DNA of 38,272 nt, from the IMG/VR virus record IMGVR_UViG_3300042434_000607, positions 1-38,272 of that record. The stretch is one strand, 5' to 3'. Positions within the stretch are counted from its first letter, which is position 1; every line of letters begins with the position of its first letter. The DNA is from a virus. Shown here one piece after another: positions 22,501 through 29,771 of this stretch. A program made the position numbers and the translations under genes. Below the pieces are notes generated by a model, which saw only the letters and a list, made by a program, of their open reading frames with translations, was not told the DNA's origin and searched no databases.

Positions 22501-22719
22501 CGTGGCGTTAGAGCCAGGAGCGAGAGTCGAGACCTGGCCCACGGTGATCGTCGTGGATGGCGGCCCCTGCGGCCCCTGCGGGCCTGCTGGCCCAGCGGGG
22601 CCAAGGCCGGAGCCCACGGCCAACGAAAACGCCGTGCTGCTTGGCACGGTGACCAGGACGGCAGTGCCGCCTGACACACTAACGCCAGCAGCTGTAGACG
22701 AAACAGCGACGTTGATCAT
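19513..22719 (-). CDS. Large fibre with collagen, Ig-like and RCC1 domains
   Basis: The 1068-residue protein has, in order: an N-terminal beta segment; a collagen-like GPAGPAGPQGPQGPP run (40-54); a phage stalk with HVH (181-183) and HAH (198-200) metal-type motifs; DGGEF (245-249); five Ig-like domains of about 95 residues (about 256-728), each with SYQWQ-type Trp and YRVVVS-type Tyr strands; and seven RCC1 repeats (729-1068), each starting near TLWAWG and ending AIRSDN. Seven repeats make a closed beta-propeller. It is probably a receptor-binding tail fibre. It overlaps the BppU-like gene before it by four bases. Confidence 0.9.
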   Translation of the reverse strand: MINVAVSSTAAGVSVSGGTAVLVTVPSSTAFSLAVGSGLGPAGPAGPQGPQGPPSTTITVGQVSTLAPGSNATVTSSSSNSGANLTLNFGLPAGQTGAAGATGTNGITPTFSASATTLSAGSDATVTATTSNGGSNVALAFGIPQGAAGTGGSNLTLSDATPSNLGTASAGSSNLAARADHVHTLPSLSTLGAAAANHAHNYVTALNNLTGGVTLAAGGNVTISSANSTLTISASGGLDQNGTVDGGEFEGFIPQNTITITQQPAAQTASNGAATFSVSATSTPGGTLSYQWQRQDGGFGEFFSIVGATSSTLSLSSLLNTLDDGDRYRVLVSSTNAVDVTSDSALLAVPANTITITTQPTNQSASSGAATFTAAATVSPSGTPSYQWQRSNDAGVTWANVVSATSATLSLTGLTVEADGGARFRVVVSATNAASVTSNAATLTVEANNTITITQQPTSQTAVNGDATFTVTASSAPSGTPAYQWQRSNDAGVAFANVSGATSATLVLSGMTVVADNNARYRVLVSAANAASVTSNSATLTVPQITITAQPSNQTAAGGAAAFSVTAATTGLASLSYQWQKLDFGGSWANVSGATSATISLTGLLQAADNGDQYRVVVSTADAASVTSSAALLSVQDIAITSQPSDQTASGGTATFSVTATGSGTLGYQWQQSSDGGESWSAVSGATTSTLSLSGIAGDSNERQYRAVVSSSGLTSVTSVAALLSVPSLLFTWGQNSQGQLGDGTLTGRSSPLQLGSSVWKVISAGYRFTHAIRSDNTLWAWGDNNNLMLGDGSSVDRLSPVQIGLSSWKSVAGAVNGGVAIRSDNTLWAWGRYPVGDGTTTNRSSPVQVGASTWSTAAAGWSHFVAIRSDGTLWTWGDNSSGQLPTADYYGGRSPFQVGAATWRQASAGSYFSSAVRNDGTLWSWGANNYGQLGDGTTTSRLMPVQIGSSAWKSVSAGDYFAVAIRSDGTLWSWGLNSSGQLGNGTTVDSVSPTQVGSSSWLAVAAGGSHTVAIRSDNTLWAWGLNSNGQLGDGTTTNRLSPVQIGSAAWQSISAGVAHTVAIAYAT
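19583..20406 (-). repeat. Exact in-frame repeats between RCC1 blades
   Basis: A 35-base stretch at 19646-19680 recurs without change at 20372-20406, and a 22-base stretch at 19583-19604 recurs at 20309-20330. Both pairs are 726 bases (242 codons) apart, linking blades two and seven of the RCC1 propeller. Perfect identity points to recent duplication or gene conversion. Confidence 0.85.
21241..21565 (-). repeat. Exact in-frame repeats between Ig-like domains
   Basis: A 34-base stretch at 21241-21274 is repeated identically at 21532-21565. The distance is 291 bases (97 codons), one Ig-like unit, so domains two and three share it in frame. It encodes the strand with the conserved YQWQRSNDAG. 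Confidence 0.85.
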
Positions 22720-23084
22720 GGAGCGAAAGCCTTGAGCGTGCCGCTCAGAAACGTGCGAGTCACCGACGACGAAGAAACCCCTCGCATGTACCAGCGGTAG
22801 GTCTTGGCCGGATCGAGGGAGCCAGTATGCTGTTCAGTCAACGACAGGTTGATTTGTCCTGCCGCTGCGTCAACGACTGTCACCGTGAAGGTCGCAGCCG
22901 TTGTTCCCTGCGTGTTCACGCCAACCGGATTCACGAAGGACACGTTTGTCGCCGCTTCGTAAACGATCGCCGACCAACTGTAGCCGGTTGTGTCAATGCT
23001 CAGGTCGGCAAGCATGCCGAACTCATCGCCCACGGTGAGCGAGATGTTTAAGGCGCCAGGAAGTGCCACGAATTCGGAGGCCAT
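22716..23084 (-). CDS. BppU-like baseplate or fibre-attachment protein
   Basis: The 122-residue protein has the pattern of N-terminal BppU-type beta domains: LPGALNISLTVGDEFG, GYSWSAIV, AAAGQINLSLTEQ and YRWYMRG. It is clearly related to the protein at 30808-31131 (shared LPG, GDE-x-G, AAG-x-x-N, LTEQ, RT-x-L-x-G). It probably joins fibres to the tail tip. It lies first in the enlarged fibre cassette and is coupled to the RCC1 fibre gene. Confidence 0.72.
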   Translation of the reverse strand: MASEFVALPGALNISLTVGDEFGMLADLSIDTTGYSWSAIVYEAATNVSFVNPVGVNTQGTTAATFTVTVVDAAAGQINLSLTEQHTGSLDPAKTYRWYMRGVSSSSVTRTFLSGTLKAFAP

Positions 23085-23116
23085 AACGTCAACCTACTCT
23101 GTATGGGAAATGTCTT

Positions 23117-23989
23117 TTAGAACGGCGGCCTGCCGAACAACGGGGCGAAAGCAACCTCCCGATGCACGCGGCGGTAGAGAATGTCAGGGGCTACCCCTGA
23201 GCCTTTGAGCGAGCCGTTGGCGTTTAGGGCCACAGGATTCGACGACGCGACCTTGTCGCCGCTGTCCGGGTCGATGACATACGCCCGCTTCTGTTGGCTC
23301 CCCTCGAGGTAGTTGTAGCCGACGTTCGGAAGCATCAGCCGCCACCCACTCTGGCGATAAGCCAACTCAACCGACACCGACCAATACTTCAGCTCCGATC
23401 CGTTGACGACCTCGACCTGCTGCTGGCCGCTGATCCCCTGGCACTTCCACTGATACGGCTGCGCGCCCAGGTACGCGTCTGCGTTCACGCAGTTGGTCAC
23501 TTGGGCGGCCACACCGACGGGAAACGACGGGCGATTGCCTGAGATCGTGCAGCGGAGCTCGCTCTCCTCGGTCATCGCCCCCTCAAAGAAGTCGCCGGCC
23601 GAGTTGACCAGGACGCGCATGTCGCCATTCCCGCTGCCATGAAAGTAAGCCAGCGCAGGGACTGCGGCCCCGCCTGTCGAGAAGGACCAGATGTCGGCAC
23701 GGGCCAGCGGGTTGGGGTCGCTGTCCTGCGTGCCGATCGCGGGCACGGAGTACGAGTACGTCACCTCGACATGAAAGCGGTCTAGCTCGGTTACGGCACC
23801 TTCGTTGCACAGCAGATAGCCGTATTCCGGGTGCGGCGTGCCGTGGAATATGCCGACAGCGTTGAGGGCTTCCTGTGTGTTGACAGGGCCGTCCGTTGTC
23901 AGGTGGTACTTGATCTCGGCAGTCGGCGACTCACCGAACCTGTGCGAAAACGTGCGAGGGATGACCTCGCGAAATGCGAGAACTGGCAT
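23117..23989 (-). CDS. Minor tail protein, probable distal tail component
   Basis: This is a 290-residue, beta-rich protein directly after the tape measure, where siphophages encode the distal tail protein or a tail-hub protein. Recognisable are YGYLLCNEGAVTEL, a VEVTYSYSV strand and a C-terminal VNPVALN-like stretch (SSNPVALNANGSLKG) as in hub-type tail proteins. The start is in a TAATG junction with the tape-measure stop. Exact family not certain. Confidence 0.68.
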   Translation of the reverse strand: MPVLAFREVIPRTFSHRFGESPTAEIKYHLTTDGPVNTQEALNAVGIFHGTPHPEYGYLLCNEGAVTELDRFHVEVTYSYSVPAIGTQDSDPNPLARADIWSFSTGGAAVPALAYFHGSGNGDMRVLVNSAGDFFEGAMTEESELRCTISGNRPSFPVGVAAQVTNCVNADAYLGAQPYQWKCQGISGQQQVEVVNGSELKYWSVSVELAYRQSGWRLMLPNVGYNYLEGSQQKRAYVIDPDSGDKVASSNPVALNANGSLKGSGVAPDILYRRVHREVAFAPLFGRPPF

Positions 23990-26900
23990 TAGGCTGCCCC
24001 CACGATGTCAACCACGCCGCCGAGCTTGCCGATCTCTCGGGCAATCTTCTGGAGCTCGGCCAGCTGCTTTCGGTATTCGCCAATCGCCGGATCTTCCCGG
24101 CCCGTGGCCAGCCGCAGGAACTCGCTGGCCCCTTCGCTCGTTCGCACGTCCGTAGCCTGCACGGTCTGCTGAGAAACCTGCGAAAGGGCGTCGAGCCGGT
24201 CCGCCTCAATCTCCGCAGCACGCTGGGCGTACTGCTCGTTCAGGTCACGGATACGCTCGGCAGTCTTGAGGGCATCCTCAAAGCCAGAGCGGATCGCGTC
24301 GGCAGCCTGCTCAAAGGTTTCGGGGTCGATGACCTTCGCCTCGAGGTCCGCCTCCAGCTGGGCCAGCTGCTCCTGGGCTGCGGTGAACGCCTCTGGTGCG
24401 ATTTCAAAATTGACGTACGAGAACGTCTCGTCGAGCTTGTCACGCACCGACGCAATCGCCCGCTCGGCGTCCTGTGTCGAGAACCCAAACTGGGCCGTCT
24501 CTTCAGCAGCGGCCTGAGCCTGGTCGAGAACCTGCAACCGCCGGATGGCAGCATCTTCGGCAGCCTTATCGCCGCTGGCACGGGCCTCGACGATGGCCGC
24601 CTCTGTCTCCTCGATCTGCCTGACGATCGCCAGGAGCGTGTCGGCTGGCGTCGCTCCGTCACCGCCGCCGAGACCTTGTGCGGAAATGAACGCGTCGGCC
24701 AGCTTGCGGTCGGCCTCCACGGCAGCAGCTGCAGCACGCTCAGCCGCTGCGATCTTTTCGTCGGCTGCCTTCTGGGCAGCTTCGGAAGCAAGAGCCTGAG
24801 CCTGGGCCTCTTTGTCCAGCGTTTCGATCTTGGCTTCGAAGGCTGCCTTCTCCTGCTCGGCCGCCTTCTTCGCCTCGTCGGCAGTCAGCGTACCGTCGGC
24901 TTGCAGTTGTGCGATCTGCTCGAGCGAGTTCTGGTAGGCGAGAGCGGCCTGGAATCCGGCGTCGCCAAACTCGGCCGCCGCCGTGGCAGCCGTGCCGATC
25001 TCCTTGGCGAACTGCGAGGCGGCCAGCGTGGGCTGCGACAGGTCGAGTTCGGGAATCACCGGCTCTTCGACCTCGGCGGTGATGCCGAGGAAGTTCTCGG
25101 CAATGGTGAGCAGGCGTCCAACGGTCCCGCCGATGGCGTTGGCGATCGTTTCGAATGTGGACGACACGCCACCGAATACGGACGAGATCACGCCGCCGAT
25201 CTGTTCAATGGCAGACTGCAGGCCGAAGAACTCAGCCCACGACGCCAGCGTGTCGCCGATGTAGCTGCCGACCTGTGAGAGCGCCGTGCCGATGATGTTG
25301 GCAACACGCGAGACGGTTTCGCCAAGACCGCCAAGGTTGTCAGCAACTGCACCGAGCGGCGAGAACGATACGGCGAAATCTGTAGCAGCTACCGCGCCGT
25401 CGACAAGATACCGCACAACGTCGATGAACGCGGTGCCGAACGATTCACCGACCGCGCCGAACGCTTGGGCCAGGTCTCCGATAGGCGAGATGATTTCTCC
25501 GATCACGCGGCCGATACCGCCGATGACCACGCCAACAACCTCGAACGCTGTACCCAGACCAGACAGCACCGGCTCCAGCACGTCGCCAATCGGCCCGACG
25601 ATGGCATTGATTCCGCCCAGGAACTCGGCTGAGCCTTGTGCGATGCCTTCGCCCAGGCCGACAAACGGCAATAGGAGCAGCTCGCCGAGCCGGGAACTGG
25701 CAACGCCCAGCGCGTCGATGCCTGCACCGAAGTCATCAATGCGGCCACGGTCGATGGCCGACAGTGATCCGCCGAGTCGCTCGATGTCGTCTGCCGCTGG
25801 GCCGAGGTTGGCGAAGAACGGCAGCAGGTCGGCGCCGCTCTTGCCGAAGATCTGCATCGCAGCGGCCGTCCGCTTCGCCGGATCTTCGATGCCCTGCAGT
25901 TGTTCGCCGACCAGGCGAATCTGCTCCTCCGGGCTCAAGTTCTCCAAGTCCGTGAACGAAATGCCCAGCTTGGCCAGGGCCGCAGTCGCGGCCTTGCTCT
26001 CCTCGTCTGCACCGGCGAGCGTCTTCTGCAGCTTGCCGAAGGCGCTGCTGACTGATTCGATGGAAACGCCCGAGCGGTTGCCCGCTTCCTCGAGCGTCTG
26101 GATGAACTCAAACGACACGCCCAGCTTGTCGGCCGTGTTGCCGAGCGTCTCGACGCGGTCCTCGAGGTCGAGCAGCCCGCTGGCCACCGCGGTAGCACCC
26201 GCACCAAACGCAGCCACCGCAGCGAGGCCGACAGTGAACGGATTCACCATCCCAGCCACCGAGGCTCCGATGTTGGCAAGGCCGCCAGACAGGCCGGCAC
26301 CGCCGCCGAAGACCTTGCCGAGACCCTCGCCAGCAGACGCCAGACCTGACAGACGGCCGGCCACATTGCCGATCGGGCCTGGCAAGGCCGACAGCACGCC
26401 GGACAACTCGTTGAACTTCATCGTGCCGCCGTCGCCGGCACCGTCGACAGAATCACCGAACTTGTCGGCCGCGCTCGTCGCCTTGGCCCACTCCGTGGCG
26501 GCCTTGTTTAAAGCCGAGTTGTACGTGTCCTGCGAGATGCGGCCGGCGGCCAGGTGGTCGTTCAACTCTTGGACCTGGGCGTCGTACTTCTGCTGCGGCG
26601 TGAGGTTGGCCTGCGTGATCTGAGCCGCGCGTGCCAGGGCCTTTGCCCGGTCAGTCTCGGCCGCCGCCGCTTCTTCGTTGGCTCCGCTGGCCTCTGCCGC
26701 GGCACGGGCATAGGTCTCCTCGCTGATCGCTCCGGCCGCGAGCAGCTGGCCCAGCCGCTCGAGCTCGGCCGTCCGCCGTTCCTCGGCCGTCGCCACCTGC
26801 TCGGTGATACGTGCTCCTTCGGCAAACGCCGCCGCCGCCGTTTGGGCGCTGCCCACAATGGCCTGCAGTTCGGAGGCGTACTCCTGGGCAGAAATCTGCC

Positions 26901-27120
26901 CGGTCTTGAGGGCACTGCCGAGAAACGCGATGTCCGTGGCCACCTGCTGCTGGGCCGCAGCTGCCGCACCGCTTGCCGCCGTGAACGAGTCGAAGAGCGA
27001 CGACGCAGCCGCGGCCTGCTTGCCAAGGTTCTGCAGTTGACGGTCGACCTGCGACAGCCCCTTGGTCATGCCATTGGCATTGGCCGAGAACTGCACGCCG
27101 AGTCCGATAACCGTCGCCAT
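23989..27120 (-). CDS. Tail tape measure protein
   Basis: This 1043-residue protein starts with a coiled N-terminus (GMTKGLSQVDRQLQNLGKQA), continues with long Ala-rich helices, a central hydrophobic Gly-rich region (about residues 230-310 and 500-680) and Ala- and Glu-rich coiled coils near the end. This is the standard make-up of phage tape measures, which set tail length and help DNA entry. Assuming about 0.15 nm per residue, the tail would be about 150 nm long. It follows the assembly chaperone genes with a TAATG junction. Confidence 0.92.
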   Translation of the reverse strand: MATVIGLGVQFSANANGMTKGLSQVDRQLQNLGKQAAAASSLFDSFTAASGAAAAAQQQVATDIAFLGSALKTGQISAQEYASELQAIVGSAQTAAAAFAEGARITEQVATAEERRTAELERLGQLLAAGAISEETYARAAAEASGANEEAAAAETDRAKALARAAQITQANLTPQQKYDAQVQELNDHLAAGRISQDTYNSALNKAATEWAKATSAADKFGDSVDGAGDGGTMKFNELSGVLSALPGPIGNVAGRLSGLASAGEGLGKVFGGGAGLSGGLANIGASVAGMVNPFTVGLAAVAAFGAGATAVASGLLDLEDRVETLGNTADKLGVSFEFIQTLEEAGNRSGVSIESVSSAFGKLQKTLAGADEESKAATAALAKLGISFTDLENLSPEEQIRLVGEQLQGIEDPAKRTAAAMQIFGKSGADLLPFFANLGPAADDIERLGGSLSAIDRGRIDDFGAGIDALGVASSRLGELLLLPFVGLGEGIAQGSAEFLGGINAIVGPIGDVLEPVLSGLGTAFEVVGVVIGGIGRVIGEIISPIGDLAQAFGAVGESFGTAFIDVVRYLVDGAVAATDFAVSFSPLGAVADNLGGLGETVSRVANIIGTALSQVGSYIGDTLASWAEFFGLQSAIEQIGGVISSVFGGVSSTFETIANAIGGTVGRLLTIAENFLGITAEVEEPVIPELDLSQPTLAASQFAKEIGTAATAAAEFGDAGFQAALAYQNSLEQIAQLQADGTLTADEAKKAAEQEKAAFEAKIETLDKEAQAQALASEAAQKAADEKIAAAERAAAAAVEADRKLADAFISAQGLGGGDGATPADTLLAIVRQIEETEAAIVEARASGDKAAEDAAIRRLQVLDQAQAAAEETAQFGFSTQDAERAIASVRDKLDETFSYVNFEIAPEAFTAAQEQLAQLEADLEAKVIDPETFEQAADAIRSGFEDALKTAERIRDLNEQYAQRAAEIEADRLDALSQVSQQTVQATDVRTSEGASEFLRLATGREDPAIGEYRKQLAELQKIAREIGKLGGVVDIVGAA

Positions 27121-27494
27121 TAGTCACCCGCCAAGTCTCGTGCCAACTGTTCCAACGCGTCCTGTATCTGCAGATCGTGCTGCGGTGCTTTCACAACCGG
27201 AACAAAGTCCTCCGCCTTCGGCGTCCTGCCGCGTGGGCAGTACGGCGCAAGCGTCGCACTGGCCACCAGGCCCGTCTGCCGCCATGTGTCAGGAAGCGGA
27301 TGGAAGTGCCGGTGGTATGCAATCCACTCGGCAAACTCCCGGCTGTCCATTTCCTGGCACAGTTGCTTGACCGTCATTCCGAGATGTGCCGCCAGACGAA
27401 ACAGAAAAACACGCGTCGGGCGGACTGCTAGTTTTTTGCGAGTTCCTCCACGTCCTTGTCGGTGAGAGCGTTGTGCTCCATGGCCTTGGCCCAC
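27120..27494 (-). CDS. Tail assembly chaperone, frameshift extension (GT part)
   Basis: This frame is expressed by -1 slippage from the chaperone gene before it, not from an own start. The part after the slippery site has 103 residues: LAVRPTRVFLFRLAAHLGMT, then EMDSREFAEWIAYHR, the motif of the T domain in lambda-like GT proteins and of phage DUF4035. The GT protein of 221 residues (118 plus 103) binds the tape measure during tail assembly. The first 20 or so residues of the bare ORF are not translated. The gene ends in a TAATG junction with the tape measure. Confidence 0.88.
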   Translation of the reverse strand: MGQGHGAQRSHRQGRGGTRKKLAVRPTRVFLFRLAAHLGMTVKQLCQEMDSREFAEWIAYHRHFHPLPDTWRQTGLVASATLAPYCPRGRTPKAEDFVPVVKAPQHDLQIQDALEQLARDLAGD

Positions 27495-27784
27495 ACGCGG
27501 CTCATCACCTTGGCCGACTTCTTTGCCAGCTGCTCGACCTCCGCGTCGGTGAACAGCCGCTGGCCCTTCTCGTCACACAGGCAGCGTGCCAGGAACTTCG
27601 TGCGGAAGTTCTCGACGCCCTTGCCCTTGTTGGCCACCCAATCGTTCTCGTAGCTGTCTCGCTCGCCGCACGTCATCACGCGGATGAACACGCTGCCGCC
27701 CCACTCCTTCACCTTGACCTCGAGGAGGCCCAGGTCGTCCGCCGCCAGGATTTGTTCTTTCGTCAGTGCCACGGTTTCATCCAA
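27428..27784 (-). CDS. Tail assembly chaperone (G protein)
   Basis: The 118-residue protein matches phage tail chaperones in size and place: a short beta part (LLEVKVKEWGGSVFIRVMTC) and helices (WVANKGKGVENFRTKFLARC, LFTDAEVEQLAKKSAKVM). It ends right after the slippery heptamer. The start is a TTG overlapping the tail-tube stop; a GTG at 27772 is an alternative. It coats the tape measure before tube assembly. Confidence 0.88.
   Translation of the reverse strand: MDETVALTKEQILAADDLGLLEVKVKEWGGSVFIRVMTCGERDSYENDWVANKGKGVENFRTKFLARCLCDEKGQRLFTDAEVEQLAKKSAKVMSRVWAKAMEHNALTDKDVEELAKN
27431..27437 (-). other. Programmed -1 frameshift site
   Basis: The minus strand reads A-AAA-AAC with codons GCA AAA AAC followed by TAG, the classic X-XXY-YYZ heptamer. 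Slipping back one base continues as CTA GCA GTC into the overlapping frame and gives the GT fusion. Most ribosomes stop and yield the G protein. Confidence 0.92.
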
Positions 27785-28085
27785 TCAGGTCGAACGTGAA
27801 CGTGTAACGCGTCACATCGTTGGGAGCCGCGGTGGCTCCCTTGCCCGTACATACTGCGTTGTATGTCAAGCTGACGCCGCCACCGCTGATAACGAGCGAC
27901 CCGTATTGGCCCCAATTGAAAGAGCCCGGAGCGAGTCCCTCGACGCTCACGCTGCCACCGCTTGGTGCATACGCATTGCCGCGACCGATAGGTATGCCGC
28001 CGCCAAGCTCCAACTGCACGCTTGTCAGCTCGGTCAGTGAAGAACCGGCAAACGACACCGTGCAGCCTTGCGAGTATGTCGCCAC
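27777..28085 (-). CDS. Tail tube protein paralogue 2
   Basis: This is a 102-residue beta-rich protein: MATYSQGCTVSFAGSSLTEL, then GSLVISGGGVSLTYNAV and a TFTFDLIG end. It is similar in layout to the protein before it (MAT-x-x-QG start, LVISGG core), so the two are tandem paralogues of the major tail protein or a tail decoration. GGAGG lies before a GTG start. It precedes the chaperone pair as tail-tube genes normally do. Confidence 0.75.
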   Translation of the reverse strand: MATYSQGCTVSFAGSSLTELTSVQLELGGGIPIGRGNAYAPSGGSVSVEGLAPGSFNWGQYGSLVISGGGVSLTYNAVCTGKGATAAPNDVTRYTFTFDLIG

Positions 28086-28103
28086 GGAAACCTCCGTAGC
28101 GGA

Positions 28104-28472
28104 CTAGACCCGCGCGACTCGGAAGGTGGCCTGGCCCCGCGTGGCGTCATTCGTCGCCAGCGTCACGCTGGAAGAACTGACCGTGGCAGCAGCACTGAGC
28201 GTCAGGCCGCCAGAGATCACCAGCGTGCCGGTCGACCCGTCGGTGATCGGCGCGGTGCCGAGGTACTCGATGCTGACCTCGCGCCCCGTGTCCGTGGCCG
28301 AACCCTTGAGGGGGCGATCCATGGTGGCAACGCTGCTGCCTGCGGACAGGCCGAGGTGGGACACGTCGATGGTGTCGCCAGCCGACACGTCGGTCATCGA
28401 GTAGGTGATGTTCGTGACCGTGTAGCCCGTGCCGCCGAACGTGAGCGTCGTGCCCTGACCGTGAGTTGCCAT
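28104..28472 (-). CDS. Tail tube protein paralogue 1
   Basis: This is a 122-residue beta-rich protein: MATHGQGTTLTFGGTGYTVT, DTIDVSHLG, then GTLVISGGLTLSAAATV. The I-D-V/T-S-H-L segment after a Gly- and Asp-rich turn is typical of phage major tail proteins. It is followed 18 bases later by its paralogue. It is more complete than the second copy and is the better candidate for the main tube subunit. Confidence 0.78.
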   Translation of the reverse strand: MATHGQGTTLTFGGTGYTVTNITYSMTDVSAGDTIDVSHLGLSAGSSVATMDRPLKGSATDTGREVSIEYLGTAPITDGSTGTLVISGGLTLSAAATVSSSSVTLATNDATRGQATFRVARV

Positions 28473-28475
28473 GAG

Positions 28476-28898
28476 TTAATTCTCCACCCAAAAGAGGTCG
28501 TAAGTTTGCCGGACCAGATAGAGCGAGTTCTCCGCTCCGTCGATCTCCACGAGGTCGTCGGCCTCGTCCATCAGGAGCGACTGCCGCACCTCCGTATTGT
28601 CGAAAGTGCCAGCGAACCCATCCAGAACGCGGCGGCACTTATCCGCCAGGTCTCGCGCCGCCTCGTAGGTCGAGCCGTACACGTAGAGCTCGACCGTGAC
28701 TCGTGGCAGGCCGCTCGGCGTGCCAGCCATGGTCATTTCCCGCAGCACGCGGGCTCGCCGCCAGATGATCAGCGGGAACTGGATCGGGGACGGCCCGACG
28801 TAACGCAGCGGGTAGATGCGTCCGCTGATCAACGCCTGCACGTTGGTGTCCGACACCAGGGCATTGCGCAGAACAGCCTCGGGTGATTTCAGCGCCAT
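28476..28898 (-). CDS. Tail completion protein (DUF3168-like)
   Basis: The 140-residue protein has the pattern of gp17-type tail completion proteins: ALRNAL-like start (PEAVLRNALVSD), ISGRIYPLRYVGPSPIQFPL, VTVELYVYG and ARDLADKCRRVLDG, with the C-terminal strand YDLFWVEN. It caps the tail end that joins the head. The start lies in a TGATG junction with the HK97 gp10-like gene. Confidence 0.82.
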   Translation of the reverse strand: MALKSPEAVLRNALVSDTNVQALISGRIYPLRYVGPSPIQFPLIIWRRARVLREMTMAGTPSGLPRVTVELYVYGSTYEAARDLADKCRRVLDGFAGTFDNTEVRQSLLMDEADDLVEIDGAENSLYLVRQTYDLFWVEN

Positions 28899-29449
28899 CA
28901 GAACGGCCCCTGGAGTGACTTGATTTTGTCGGCGAGCTCGCGGGCGGCCTTGTCGAAAGCGTTGGTCATTTCTTCCACCATCAGCGATTCAACACGCTCG
29001 CGGGTCTGCTCCCATGCCGATCGGATTGGAGGCCGACCGTACGAGCCGCCGACAGGCATCTTCCCTGTTGACACCCTGCGGCCGTCCTGCGTGCGGCGAA
29101 AACGCTCTTTGGTCCCGAACTCGACGAGCCCTTGGTGGTAGCCGAGCTTTGTGTTGTCGTATGGCTCGTTCATCTTCCGGCCAGACTTGAACCCGAGAAT
29201 GGCAATGCCCACACCGGTTCGCGGGTACCGTTTGCTCTTGACGGCGATCGACCGCCGGAGGTTCCCAGTAGGGCCTCTAGGCGTTGCCGCCTTGAGGGCC
29301 TGAAGCGTGCCGCCTTTCTCAGCCGCACGCCGCAGCCCGGCGGCCATGTGCTTGGCGGCCAGGTTCTTCGGCAGTGCCACAAAGGCATTGCGGATGCTTT
29401 CCAGCCCAGGGATGTTCGTCGTGATTCTGATGCCGACCTGCTCAGCCAT
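28898..29449 (-). CDS. HK97 gp10-like head-tail protein
   Basis: The 183-residue protein follows the HK97_gp10 pattern: NIPGLESIRNAFVALPKN, ALKAATPRGPTGNLRRSI and YHQGLVEFGTKERF, with helices at the end. It has the place of the neck or tail-terminator component. The ATG at 29449, inside the end of the adaptor gene, is preferred; a longer start is not protein-like. Confidence 0.85.
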   Translation of the reverse strand: MAEQVGIRITTNIPGLESIRNAFVALPKNLAAKHMAAGLRRAAEKGGTLQALKAATPRGPTGNLRRSIAVKSKRYPRTGVGIAILGFKSGRKMNEPYDNTKLGYHQGLVEFGTKERFRRTQDGRRVSTGKMPVGGSYGRPPIRSAWEQTRERVESLMVEEMTNAFDKAARELADKIKSLQGPF

Positions 29450-29762
29450 TGCGTCGCTCCATGCAAATGGCCTCGTGCTCCGTGCGGTTGCCGTGCTCGA
29501 GCAGGCTGGCGATCTCCAGTGTGCGGCCACGCCATGCGAAACGCATCTGGCTCGTCAGGCCCGGCAGGTACCGCAGCCGCAGCCGGTGCGTGACGGTCGT
29601 TTCCTGCTGGCCCGCCGCCAGGGCCTCGCGCGCCGACACACCCTCGACGCTGGCCCAGACGGCCGATGAGTCGGTCCACGCCAGGACGGTCTCGCCAAGG
29701 GCATTGGTAGTGCCGCTGGCGACTTGGACGGTAACACGCTCTCGCAGTTCGCCCGATCTCAT
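29442..29762 (-). CDS. Head-tail joining adaptor
   Basis: This 106-residue protein has the typical phage_H_T_join pattern: MRSGELRERVTVQVASGTT, then TWVSVEG-like AVWASVEGVSAREAL, HRLRLRYLPGLTSQMRFAW and TLEIASLL. It forms a ring below the portal connector. It is separated from its usual neighbour, the connector at 31128-31739, by the short fibre cassette. Confidence 0.88.
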   Translation of the reverse strand: MRSGELRERVTVQVASGTTNALGETVLAWTDSSAVWASVEGVSAREALAAGQQETTVTHRLRLRYLPGLTSQMRFAWRGRTLEIASLLEHGNRTEHEAICMERRNG

Positions 29763-29771
29763 GCACGCTCC

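Noticed and set aside
23974-26623. Two plus-strand ORFs of over 430 codons opposite the tape measure
   Set aside because: They mirror the Ala- and Glu-rich helix code of the tape measure; no start signal or domain.
27438-27494. Independent start for the second tail-chaperone frame
   Set aside because: The 5' part lies inside the first chaperone gene, has no ribosome site, and the slippery heptamer explains expression.
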